Shown here: one piece after another, positions 52,215 through 60,453 of the stretch
Layout of the letters: the number at the start of each line of letters is the position of its first letter
Position numbering within the stretch: position 1 is the stretch's first letter
DNA from: TMP-86 sp031394735
GTDB lineage: Bacteria > Pseudomonadota > Gammaproteobacteria > Steroidobacterales > Steroidobacteraceae
Assembly: GCA_031394735.1 (NCBI GenBank)
Contig: JANMXI010000287.1
Location: 1 to 64,000 of the forward strand
Length of the DNA: 64,000 nucleotides
Reading direction: 5' to 3'
Translations under genes and position numbers: made by a program
Notes under the pieces: model-generated
Databases searched by the model: none
The model's input: the letters and a program-made list of their open reading frames with translations, nothing else
Told to the model about the DNA's origin: nothing

Positions 52215-53310
52215 GAAAAAACAAAAGGCGGCAATCAAGAAGCCCGCCCGCAAAACTGCGGCGCCTAAACCTGCGAAACGTCCCGCGCAAAAGGCTAAAA
52301 CCGTGCGCGCCAAGCGTGCAGCCTCAGGTCGCGTACCGGCTCAGGCGTCCACCGCACCGGCACTGCGCGGTTTGTATCCGCCGATCGCGCCGTACCGGCA
52401 CGATTTCCTGCGTGTCTCGGAGTTGCACGAAATTTACTTTGAGGAAAGCGGCAATCGTCAGGGCAAGCCGGTTGTATTCCTGCACGGCGGTCCCGGCGGC
52501 GGTGCGGATGCGCGTGCCCGGCGGTTCTTCGATCCCCAGCACTATCGCATCGTCGTGTTCGATCAGCGCGGCTGTGGCCGAAGCCGGCCGCATGCAAGCC
52601 TCATCGAAAACACCACCTGGCATCTGGTGGCCGACATCGAGCGGCTGCGCAAGCATCTTGGGATTGAACGCTGGCAGGTGTTCGGCGGCTCCTGGGGAAG
52701 CACACTGGCGCTGGCATACGCGCAGGCCCACCCGGAGCGTGTCACCGAACTGGTGCTGCGTGGCATCTTCCTGTTGCGGTATCACGAGATCCGCTGGTTC
52801 TATCAATTCGGCGCTTCGGCGCTGTATCCGGAAAGCTGGGAATCGTATCGCGACCTCATTCCGCCTGAAGAGCGCGATGACTTTCTAAGCGCATATCACA
52901 AGCGGCTCACCGGCAACGATCAGCGTGTGGCGCTTGCGGCGGCGCGCGCCTGGTCGATCTGGGAAGGGGCCACCAGCTTTTTGCGTCCGAATCTGGACAA
53001 CATCAAGCACGCGGGCGAAGACCATTTCGCACTCGCCATGGCGCGCATCGAATGCCACTACTTCGTCAATCGCGGCTTCCTGCGCCACGAGAATCAACTG
53101 ATCGACGATGTGCCGAAGATCCGCCACATTGCTACGACCATCGTGCAGGGACGGTATGACGTGGTGTGTCCGCCAATGAGTGCCTGGGACCTGCATCGTG
53201 CCTGGCCGCAGGCGGATCTGAAGATCGTCACCGAGGCCGGGCATTCGGCCTTTGACCCCGCCAATACGCATGAATTGGTGAGCGCAACCGACCGGTTCCG
53301 GGATCTGTAG
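52207..53310 (+). CDS. pip: Proline iminopeptidase with a Lys/Ala/Pro-rich N-terminal extension
   Basis: Pip removes N-terminal proline from peptides. The core, starting near RGLYPPIAPY (residue 54), has the oxyanion loop HGGPGGG (93-99), the nucleophile Ser162 in GGSWGS, and a late His in EAGHSAF. The first 50 residues are an added Lys/Ala/Pro/Arg-rich tail (KKPARKTAAPKPAKRPAQK) not present in typical Pip of about 315 residues. The start is a GTG inside hinT; a later start that removes the tail cannot be excluded. Confidence 0.92.
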   Translation: MIKKKQKAAIKKPARKTAAPKPAKRPAQKAKTVRAKRAASGRVPAQASTAPALRGLYPPIAPYRHDFLRVSELHEIYFEESGNRQGKPVVFLHGGPGGGADARARRFFDPQHYRIVVFDQRGCGRSRPHASLIENTTWHLVADIERLRKHLGIERWQVFGGSWGSTLALAYAQAHPERVTELVLRGIFLLRYHEIRWFYQFGASALYPESWESYRDLIPPEERDDFLSAYHKRLTGNDQRVALAAARAWSIWEGATSFLRPNLDNIKHAGEDHFALAMARIECHYFVNRGFLRHENQLIDDVPKIRHIATTIVQGRYDVVCPPMSAWDLHRAWPQADLKIVTEAGHSAFDPANTHELVSATDRFRDL

Positions 53311-53316
53311 CAGCGC

Positions 53317-53781
53317 ATGTTCGAACTGGCAACGCTGGGACTGGCGCGGGCACAAGAGGCCGATCAGATCGCGCGGATGTCGCGCGATCTGATCGAAGCC
53401 GGATTGACTTGGGCCTGGACACCCGATCGTGTCCGACGGCACATCCTCGACCGCAACTGTTCGGTGGTGGTCGCCCGAAGCGAACAGCACGTGGTGGCCT
53501 TCGCCCTCATGCATTTCGGCGATAAGATCGGACACCTGAACCTGCTCGCGGTCGACCCACAGTGGCGTCGCCAGTATTGCGGCCGGCGCTTGATGGAATG
53601 GCTGCTGGCCAGCGCGGAAGTTGCCGGGATCAAGCGGATTGACCTCGAGTTGCGCGCCGACAATGCCGCGGCCAAATCATTTTACGAATCGGTGGGCTTC
53701 GCCGCGACGACGATCAAGCCTCGCTACTATCAAGGCGTTGAATCGGCGCTGGGCATGCGGCTGGTCCTGCTGAAAGACTAA
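53317..53781 (+). CDS. GNAT-family N-acetyltransferase (RimI-like)
   Basis: The 154-residue protein has the GNAT fold: GHLNLLAVDPQWRRQYCGRRLMEWLL is the acetyl-CoA loop region (RRQYCGRRL in place of RxxGxG/A) and LRADNAAAKSFYESVGF is the C-terminal RimI-like motif. It may acetylate a protein N-terminus or a small amine. It follows pip by six bases and closes the hinT-pip-GNAT unit before the terminator. Confidence 0.87.
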   Translation: MFELATLGLARAQEADQIARMSRDLIEAGLTWAWTPDRVRRHILDRNCSVVVARSEQHVVAFALMHFGDKIGHLNLLAVDPQWRRQYCGRRLMEWLLASAEVAGIKRIDLELRADNAAAKSFYESVGFAATTIKPRYYQGVESALGMRLVLLKD

Positions 53782-53809
53782 CGTCTCTGCGAGTCCACCT
53801 ACCGGTCGG

Positions 53810-53830
53810 CGTTTCCGCTGAAACGTTTTT
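53810..53830 (+). terminator. Intrinsic terminator of the hinT-pip-GNAT unit
   Basis: CGTTTC and GAAACG (53810-53815, 53820-53825) pair around a four-base loop and are followed by TTTTT (53826-53830). It lies between convergent genes. Confidence 0.7.
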
Positions 53831-53858
53831 CCCGGTCGAATGCGGACGCCGCTCAGCG

Positions 53859-55739
53859 TCAGTCCGGGATTTTGTCAAACAACAAACCGACCTGAGCGCG
53901 CAGCATTTCCGGAGTCGCGTCACGCGGCGGCCAAGGGTCACCGACATTAACGTCGATCCGCGCCCATAACTTGCGCGGCAACCGCTGCCACGCAGTCGTG
54001 GTTCGCCGCGAGAACATCGATCCCCACAATCCCACCAACGCCATCGGAATGACCGGCACCGGCGTCTCTGCCAGAATGCGCTTCAATCCCGGGCGAAAAT
54101 CGCCGATCTTGCCATCGGGGGTCAATCGGCCCTCCGGAAAAATGCACACCAACTCGCCATCGCGCAGCGCCTGCGCGGTCGCCACGAACGCCTGTTCATA
54201 GACCGCCGGATCGGCCTTGGCGGAAACAATCGGGATGGCCTTCATGCCGGCCGCAATGGTCGAGATCAGCGGTGCGCGAAAAATCGCCTCGTCCATGATG
54301 AAGCGGATCGGCCGACGGCAGGCCGCCGAGACCAGCAGTGCATCGACGAAGCTGACGTGATTGCACACCAGCAGCGCCGGCCCGCTTTCCGGAAAATTCT
54401 GCGTGCCGTGCTTTCGCAGACGGTAAAGCGTGTGCACGAGCAGCCAGGCGATGAAGCGCAGCAGAAACTCGGGCACCAATGTGTAGATGAAAACCGCGAC
54501 GGCCGCGTTCATTACCGCCGCGACCAGGATCAATTGCAGGACGGTCATGCCCGCCGCCAGTCCCGCGGCGCCGAGCAGAGCCGCAGCCACCATGAACAAG
54601 GCATTGAGAATGCTGTTCGCGCCGATGATGCGCGACAGTGCTTCGGGCCGCGCCCGTTGCTGCAACATAGCATTCAGCGGGACGACGAAGAATCCACCGA
54701 ATACGCCGATCGCCGTCAGATCGAGCAGCGTGCGCCAGGCGCCGGGAAGCGCCAAAAAAGCGCCGACACTCAACTGTGCGGTGGTGTTCGGATGCGGCGA
54801 GGCGAACACCCAGTCAATCGCGAAGGCGCTGAGCCCGATCGATCCGAACGGCACCAGACCGATCTCCACCTGCCTGCCCGACAATCGCTCACACAGCAAT
54901 GAGCCGATGCCGACGCCCATTGAAAACATCACCAGCGTCAGCGTGACCAACGACCCTGCACCGTGCAGCACCGACTTGCAATACAAGGGCAGCTGCACCA
55001 GCACCAGTGCGCCGAAAAACCAGAACCACGACAATCCCAGCACCGACAGAAAGACCGGACGCGATTCGCGTGCGGCGCGAATATTGTCGAGGCTCGATGC
55101 CCACAGATTCCAATCCAGGCGTTGCGATGGCGCCACGGGCGCGGCGCGCGGCATGGTCAGACTGACGGCGAATCCGAGCACCGCGATGGTGAACAACGAA
55201 TACACGATCCAGTGCAAATCACCGTGAGCGGCCAGCACCCCGGCCGCCAGCGTGCCGAGCAAAATCGCCACGAAGGTGCCCGTCTCCAACAACGCATTGC
55301 CGCCGATCAGTTCCGCCGCCCCGAGCACCTGCGGCAGCAGGCCATACTTGGCGGGCGCAAAGAAAGTGGAATGCAGGCCCATCATGAACAACGCGCTCAA
55401 CAGCAGCGGCAGGTGATGGGTCAGAAATCCGGCGCCTGCCAACGCCATGATGCCGATTTCCACCGCCTTCACCGACTGGATGACACGCGACTTGTCGAAG
55501 CGTTCGGAGAGCTGGCCGGCAATGCCGGAAAAGACCACGAACGGCAGGATGAACAGGCCACTTGCGATATTGGCAAGGAGTTCGGGCCGGAGTGAACTCC
55601 AGGAACTTGCCTGATACGTGACCAGGACGATGAGCGCGTTCTTGAACACATTGTCATTGAACGCACCCAGCGCCTGGGTCACAAAGAACGGCAGAAAGCG
55701 CCGTTCATGCAGCAGGGCAAATTGATTGGGCTCGCTCAC
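53859..55739 (-). CDS. MFS transporter (LplT-like) fused to a PlsC-type acyltransferase
   Basis: The protein of about 626 residues joins a twelve-helix MFS domain (residues about 15-415, GAFNDNVFKNALIVLVTYQ) to an acyltransferase domain with NHVSFVDALL (HX4D) and FPEGRLTPDG. It resembles the LplT-Aas type of lysophospholipid flipping and reacylation at the inner membrane, without an acyl-ACP synthetase part. The GTG at 55739 (VSEPNQF) fits the MFS N-terminus; the longer frame overlaps the next gene. It lies 56 bases after the four-helix membrane gene. Confidence 0.9.
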   Translation of the reverse strand: MSEPNQFALLHERRFLPFFVTQALGAFNDNVFKNALIVLVTYQASSWSSLRPELLANIASGLFILPFVVFSGIAGQLSERFDKSRVIQSVKAVEIGIMALAGAGFLTHHLPLLLSALFMMGLHSTFFAPAKYGLLPQVLGAAELIGGNALLETGTFVAILLGTLAAGVLAAHGDLHWIVYSLFTIAVLGFAVSLTMPRAAPVAPSQRLDWNLWASSLDNIRAARESRPVFLSVLGLSWFWFFGALVLVQLPLYCKSVLHGAGSLVTLTLVMFSMGVGIGSLLCERLSGRQVEIGLVPFGSIGLSAFAIDWVFASPHPNTTAQLSVGAFLALPGAWRTLLDLTAIGVFGGFFVVPLNAMLQQRARPEALSRIIGANSILNALFMVAAALLGAAGLAAGMTVLQLILVAAVMNAAVAVFIYTLVPEFLLRFIAWLLVHTLYRLRKHGTQNFPESGPALLVCNHVSFVDALLVSAACRRPIRFIMDEAIFRAPLISTIAAGMKAIPIVSAKADPAVYEQAFVATAQALRDGELVCIFPEGRLTPDGKIGDFRPGLKRILAETPVPVIPMALVGLWGSMFSRRTTTAWQRLPRKLWARIDVNVGDPWPPRDATPEMLRAQVGLLFDKIPD

Positions 55740-55795
55740 GTCCGAGCCTACATTGGCCCGAATCGCGAGGAGCGTCAACTCCGAGCATATAAGCG

Positions 55796-56236
55796 CTACC
55801 GGCGGCGGCCGAAGTACCAATGCTCCACAACAAACAGCGTGAAAAGCACGCCGATCCACTCATGCGTGAGAGCGGTGATGCGTTGTCCTACATCGTTGGT
55901 GAGGAAAAACAAACCGAACCCCGACACGCTCAGGAGCAGCAGCACCGCTGCGAACATTCCGCCGCTGCAGCGCCTCAGCCGTGCTTTCCACTGCGGTGTC
56001 GAATGGCGCGCCGCGATCCAGCCGATCAGCCACAGCGCCGGAACGGCGAGAACACCATGAGCCAGAAGCAGCGGCGCCGCCCACGCATGCGGTGAAACAC
56101 CGAACTCGCCGGGCACCGTGAACCAGGTATTCAGAACGAGCCACCAGATGCCCGACGCCCAGAGCAACCCAAACGCGACATACAACGCGAGTCGATCCGC
56201 GCGCGACATGCTGCGATTCATGCCCGGAATCGTCAT
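55796..56236 (-). CDS. Four-helix membrane protein, DUF4405/cytochrome b-like
   Basis: The 146-residue product has four hydrophobic segments (about residues 17-37, 52-74, 92-112, 122-140) with histidines at 50, 60, 125 and 139 near or inside them, suggesting heme ligation. This pattern is like DUF4405 or PepSY-linked b-type proteins that pair with FMN-binding proteins. The ATG at 56236 overlaps the FMN-binding gene stop as ATGA. The heme role is inferred. Confidence 0.75.
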   Translation of the reverse strand: MTIPGMNRSMSRADRLALYVAFGLLWASGIWWLVLNTWFTVPGEFGVSPHAWAAPLLLAHGVLAVPALWLIGWIAARHSTPQWKARLRRCSGGMFAAVLLLLSVSGFGLFFLTNDVGQRITALTHEWIGVLFTLFVVEHWYFGRRR

Positions 56237-56787
56237 GGGTTGGTCGATGTGCGCAGCGTCGTCTGCCACAAAGCCACGATCCAGCGCACGCCCTGCGTGA
56301 CATGCTCCGAGGACAGCGTGGCACCGGCGATATTCTTGATGTCGGTTCGGAATTTTAACTGCTCGAGTCCCGCACGATCCTCGAATTGCGCGCGCCAGTT
56401 GCGATTGCGAATTTCGCCACCGTGACTTTCGCGGTAGGCAAGAATCTCAATGTGGGTGAGAACGCCGGCCGCATCGATGCCTACCGCGTAGGTGATCAGG
56501 CTCTGGCGCCCGATGACCTCATCGATGAAAAAATATCCGGCCGCAGTCCCCGCGCGTTGTGCGGCCCAGACTTGCAGCATGCCGCGCATCGGTTGCGGGC
56601 CGGCCAGCGCCGCGATGCTGCGGCGCTGCTCATCGGTCAGACTCACGAGGCAGGGCGAGAACTGATCCGCCAGCGGAAAAACCGCGTGCTGCGCGGCTTC
56701 CAAAGTCAGGTAGTCCGCGGCAATCACCGGCGCTGCCGGCAGCAATCCGGCCAGCGCCATACCCGGCAATAGAAAACGTGTGTCCAC
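56233..56787 (-). CDS. Periplasmic FMN-binding-domain protein (ApbE target)
   Basis: The 184-residue protein has a signal peptide (LPGMALAGLLPAAPVIA) and an FMN-binding domain ending with AGATLSSEHVTQGV (residues 154-167). ApbE attaches FMN to the Thr/Ser of D-x-x-S/T-G-A-S/T; here GAT is kept with acceptor candidate Thr157, but the preceding S/T is Ala154 and the Asp is displaced. Divergent apbE supports flavinylation. The GTG start shares a G with the porin stop (TAGTG). Confidence 0.86.
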   Translation of the reverse strand: MDTRFLLPGMALAGLLPAAPVIAADYLTLEAAQHAVFPLADQFSPCLVSLTDEQRRSIAALAGPQPMRGMLQVWAAQRAGTAAGYFFIDEVIGRQSLITYAVGIDAAGVLTHIEILAYRESHGGEIRNRNWRAQFEDRAGLEQLKFRTDIKNIAGATLSSEHVTQGVRWIVALWQTTLRTSTNP

Positions 56788-58121
56788 TAAAACTGATAGC
56801 CCAACCCCAGATCGTAACGATTATCGCCGGAACGATTGCGGAAGTTCAGATAATCCGCCTTGATGACGACGCCCGGCGCGATCATCCAGTTCACGCCGCC
56901 GGTGAACACCTGGCTGTCGCCGGGTGTCAGCGGTGTCAGGCCGACTCCCAGATCGGCAAACGAGTCGGCGGTATTGAAGCGCTCGTAGCGCACGAACGGC
57001 GTCAAACTCCAGTTGCCCCGGTCGATCGCCCGATACGCGGCCTCGGCGTACCAGCCGAAGAAGGACTCCGGAATCGGCGCGAGGCTGCCCACGCTCAGCA
57101 GATTGATGGCGGCCGTGTTGCTGATGCGGCCGCGCGCGTACAACGCAGACAGTTCCCATTGCGCCGGCGTCCAGCGCGCGTGGCCTTCCCACAAGGACAC
57201 GCGCGACCTGCCCACCGTCGACTGGCCCTGTGAGGCGCCGCCGTTAAACAGCGAAGCGCCCACCTTCAAGCCTGGCACGCCGATGTAATTGATTGCGACG
57301 AATCCGGACAGATCGCCGGCCGCCGCCAACGCCAATTCCTGATGGATCGAGCCCAGCGGCGACTCGCGCCCTTGCGTGGCCGTGGCGTCCCATTTATTCA
57401 AATTAAAGCCGGTGGTCACTCCGACATTCCAGCTTAAGCCCGACTCGGTGGATCCGAATAACTCCACGCCGCCCTCGCGCCAGGTGGTGGGAATGATGGC
57501 AGTCTCGATGCTATTTCGGAACACGCCGTAATACCGCGTGGGTTCGTGATTTTCATTCAGCATGCCAACCGGCATGAGGAACAATCCGACCTTGGCGAAC
57601 AGACGATCGTTGAAGCGGCGCTCGACATACGCCTGCTCAACCTCCACTTCGCCTGGATCGGAGGCCGAACTCACGGAGTGCTCGAGTTCCAGCTCGCTGG
57701 CGAAGCGCGTGTTCTCGTCGAACTGATAGCCGATACCCAACACGAATCGCGCCACATCGGCCGTGGCTTTGGCCGAGTCCGACGTGGGATGCGAGTAATT
57801 CAGTTCGCCGTAGCCAAAGAAGCTGGGTCCGCCGACGGTGCTCACATAGGTGGCTGAAGCACGTGTGGTCGCAGCGGCCACACCTGGCGCAGAAGCACTG
57901 GACGACACGGCGGAGGCCGGTGCATTGCCCGCTGCCGCGAGCGCCTGCCCTTGCGCGGCCTGCTGCGATTTCAATTGTGCCAGCTCGGCTTTTACGGCCT
58001 CGAGCTGATCCGCCAATGCCTGCACGCGGGCTTCGAGGTCCTGCGTGCTGGCGGCAGTCGAGACGCCGGCGCCGGAAACAAACAACAACGCGGTAAAGAT
58101 ACAAACGGTGTAGAAGCGCAT
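56787..58121 (-). CDS. Outer-membrane porin with N-terminal coiled coil
   Basis: The 444-residue protein has a signal peptide (about residues 1-23), a coiled-coil stretch (QDLEARVQALADQLEAVKAEL, about 27-60) and a beta-barrel with many aromatic-alternating strands, ending in QF, the terminal aromatic signal of porins. The sequence resembles OprP/phosphate-selective or general porins. Substrate is unknown; a place in the Fur-linked operon suggests an iron-related solute. It is nine bases after the cytochrome gene. Confidence 0.86.
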   Translation of the reverse strand: MRFYTVCIFTALLFVSGAGVSTAASTQDLEARVQALADQLEAVKAELAQLKSQQAAQGQALAAAGNAPASAVSSSASAPGVAAATTRASATYVSTVGGPSFFGYGELNYSHPTSDSAKATADVARFVLGIGYQFDENTRFASELELEHSVSSASDPGEVEVEQAYVERRFNDRLFAKVGLFLMPVGMLNENHEPTRYYGVFRNSIETAIIPTTWREGGVELFGSTESGLSWNVGVTTGFNLNKWDATATQGRESPLGSIHQELALAAAGDLSGFVAINYIGVPGLKVGASLFNGGASQGQSTVGRSRVSLWEGHARWTPAQWELSALYARGRISNTAAINLLSVGSLAPIPESFFGWYAEAAYRAIDRGNWSLTPFVRYERFNTADSFADLGVGLTPLTPGDSQVFTGGVNWMIAPGVVIKADYLNFRNRSGDNRYDLGLGYQF

Positions 58122-58130
58122 GGGGAACCT

Positions 58131-59342
58131 TTAAGGCTGATAGCCGTCATTGAGCGTTTGAAGAAAACTGATGACATCCGCGATTTCGCTTTCATTGAGC
58201 GCCGGCAGGTCGCCGAACACGCGGTTGTAGGGAACTTCGGTGTGATTGACGTTGACCCGATAGGCACTGGGCAGATCGTCAAACGGGTGTACGACGCCGG
58301 CCGCATCGGTTGGAAACCACTCCTGCGGATTGGTATCGCGCCGGACATAAAATCCAAGCGCCTCCGTCAAGGTGGCGAACTTGCCGTTGTGGAAATACGG
58401 CGCCGACAACGCGACGTTTCTCAACGTGGGAACTTTGAAAGCCCCGCAAAGATCCACGCGATCGGTAATATCGGTGCGTTCGGGGCCACACAGGCCCAGA
58501 TCGAAATAGGTGGGATCCGCGTTCGCTGCGATCGCCGGATTGCGCGGCACGCCGATATTGTCGTAGGTGAAATCGGTGAACAATGGCCGCTCGTCATTCG
58601 GGCCGCGAGAACTGGGATGACAGGCCGCGCAATTGCCCTTGAGCGGATTGTTGAACAGTGCCAGTCCACGCAGTTCCGCATCGGTGAGCGTCGCGAGGCC
58701 GTCCTGGAAGGCATCGTATTTGCTGCTGAACGGCGCAAACTCTGCGACGTCCTCTCGCTCGTATTGTTGGATCGCCAGCAAGGCGCGCTCGAAAGCGGCC
58801 GCTGGATCATCGAAAATGCGCTCGCCGAATTGCGCCCGAAAATCCGCGGCATAATCCGCCCGGCTCAATTTGTCGGCCACCTCGGCGGCACTGGCATTGG
58901 CCATCTCAAAGCTGGTGAGAAACGGGCGTCGCGCCTGCTCAGCCAACGTGCTGACGCGTCCGTCGCGGTCAAAGCCCCCGGTGGGGGTGCCCTCGGCGTC
59001 AAAGAAAAACGCCGGTGTCAGCGTCACGTAACGCAGGCACGGCGCATTGCGCAAACCCTGTGATTGCCCGGTCGCGCCTCCCAAGGACACCGCTAACGCG
59101 TCGGCGGCGCTCAGCGCATGGTCGGCATCGTGGCAGGTGGCGCAGGACAGCCGCCCGCTGGCCGACAGCGAGACATCGTGAAAGATCTGTTCGCCCAGAG
59201 CGGCCATCGCCGACAGATCCGCGTCAGGCACTGTCGCCGCCGGTACCGTCTCGGCATTGCCCGCGCATCCCGCCAAAGTCGCCACAAAAGCCAGCAGGAT
59301 CAAAGGGATGCTTTTTCGGAATGCCGGTCGTTGCGCTTTCAT
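58131..59342 (-). CDS. Di-heme cytochrome c peroxidase-family lipoprotein
   Basis: The 403-residue protein has a lipobox (LAGC, lipidated Cys26) and two heme c sites: CATCH at 67-71 and CAACH at 238-242, in the MauG/CcpA di-heme arrangement. Family members reduce peroxide or oxidise protein substrates, and some handle copper-chelate or iron chemistry. It is the first gene of the leftward operon with porin, FMN-binding and DUF4405-like genes, behind a Fur-like site. Confidence 0.9.
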   Translation of the reverse strand: MKAQRPAFRKSIPLILLAFVATLAGCAGNAETVPAATVPDADLSAMAALGEQIFHDVSLSASGRLSCATCHDADHALSAADALAVSLGGATGQSQGLRNAPCLRYVTLTPAFFFDAEGTPTGGFDRDGRVSTLAEQARRPFLTSFEMANASAAEVADKLSRADYAADFRAQFGERIFDDPAAAFERALLAIQQYEREDVAEFAPFSSKYDAFQDGLATLTDAELRGLALFNNPLKGNCAACHPSSRGPNDERPLFTDFTYDNIGVPRNPAIAANADPTYFDLGLCGPERTDITDRVDLCGAFKVPTLRNVALSAPYFHNGKFATLTEALGFYVRRDTNPQEWFPTDAAGVVHPFDDLPSAYRVNVNHTEVPYNRVFGDLPALNESEIADVISFLQTLNDGYQP

Positions 59343-59372
59343 GTCATCCAGATCTATTATTTTTGATACGAA

Positions 59373-59387
59373 TGAGAATGATTATTG
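59373..59387. promoter_or_regulatory. Fur-like site between the cytochrome operon and apbE
   Basis: TGAGAAT-G-ATTATTG matches 11 to 12 of the 14 symmetric positions of the 7-1-7 Fur consensus. It lies 31 bases upstream of the cytochrome ATG and 21 bases upstream of the chosen apbE ATG, so one site could control both directions. Confidence 0.75.
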
Positions 59388-59408
59388 ATTAGTTTCGCAT
59401 TCGGGTCA

Positions 59409-60230
59409 ATGCGCCTTCTGGAGTCCGTTCAATTGCTCACTTATCCTGCGGCGATGGCCTGCATTTCACGCGTACGTCCCGCGCTCGGGACCTTGGTGGG
59501 ATTCGAAGCGCACGCCCCCACCACCGCGCAAGCCCTGGGTGCCATCGACGCCGCGGCCGCCGTCATCGCCCGGCTCGAGGCGCTGCTTCACCCCACCCGT
59601 CCGGGGAGCGATCTGCTGACAATCGTGAATGGCGATGTCGGTGCCCCGACCCGCGTCCACCCGTGGACCTTCGCGTTGCTAACGCTGTGTCAGACCCTGC
59701 ACCGGGTATCGAGCGGCGTCTTCGATCCCTGTCTGCCCGACGCAGCGGGACGCATGGGGGATGTGGAATTGCGCGCGCCGGACAGTGTCATCACGCATGC
59801 ACCGGTAATGATCGATCTGGGCGGGATTGCGAAGGGCTATGCCGTTGACCGGGCCATCGAGGCGATGCATCACGCCGGTTGCGTCAGTGCACTGGTCAAT
59901 GCCGGCGGCGACGTGCGCGCCAGCGGCGAGCGCAGCTTCGCGATTTCCTGCCGGCAGGCATCCGGACAGAGCCGCGATCTGCAGCTGCGCAACACGGCGC
60001 TCGCGATTTCACGCCGCAATAGCGACACGGCGCCGACGGAACATCAAGGCTACTATTTGCGCGTCACACCTGCGCCTGTGACAGCAGCTGAATCCGCCGC
60101 CATCTTCGCGCCCTCAGCGGCGCTCGCCGATGCGCTGACCAAATGCGCGTTGCTGTGCAGTGATGAGCATTGCGATGACATCCTGCGGCACTTCGGCGCT
60201 TCTCGATTGATCAAGTCGGAGAGTTGCTGA
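59409..60230 (+). CDS. apbE: FAD:protein FMN transferase (ApbE)
   Basis: ApbE uses FAD to attach FMN covalently to Thr or Ser in FMN-binding domains. The protein of about 273 residues has the family motifs IDLGGIAKGYAVDRA and VNAGGDVR, with a degenerate metal-binding motif ADALTKCALL near the end (usually ADALSTA). It is shorter than most ApbE proteins and has no signal peptide or lipobox. Starts at 59409 and 59454 are both possible. Confidence 0.85.
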   Translation: MRLLESVQLLTYPAAMACISRVRPALGTLVGFEAHAPTTAQALGAIDAAAAVIARLEALLHPTRPGSDLLTIVNGDVGAPTRVHPWTFALLTLCQTLHRVSSGVFDPCLPDAAGRMGDVELRAPDSVITHAPVMIDLGGIAKGYAVDRAIEAMHHAGCVSALVNAGGDVRASGERSFAISCRQASGQSRDLQLRNTALAISRRNSDTAPTEHQGYYLRVTPAPVTAAESAAIFAPSAALADALTKCALLCSDEHCDDILRHFGASRLIKSESC

Positions 60231-60254
60231 GGTGGCGAGCGGCGCGTTTGGCGC

Positions 60255-60453
60255 GGGGGGAATTGAATTTTTCGCCGGGCGGGGTCCAGCCAGTCGAAGG
60301 CACTCGGCGCGGCTCAAACACGCGCTGAGCAAACTTCGGAGGCACAACAACCAAACAGCTGCAGTTCAAATTGCATGGCACTGCCGCGCCAGTCTCACGG
60401 CCTGGGATGATCTCCGTTACCGGCCCCGCCCGCCGACAAAATCAATTCCCCCC
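60255..60453. repeat. 199-base segment bounded by 30-base imperfect inverted repeats
   Basis: Bases 60255-60284 are the inverted copy of 60424-60453 with three mismatches over 30 positions, beginning GGGGGGAATTGA at each end. The 139 bases between hold no supported gene. The right repeat overlaps the last codons and stop of the leftward hydrolase gene. The layout resembles a miniature inverted-repeat transposable element, but no target duplication is evident. The rest of 60231-60441 shows nothing else. Confidence 0.7.
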
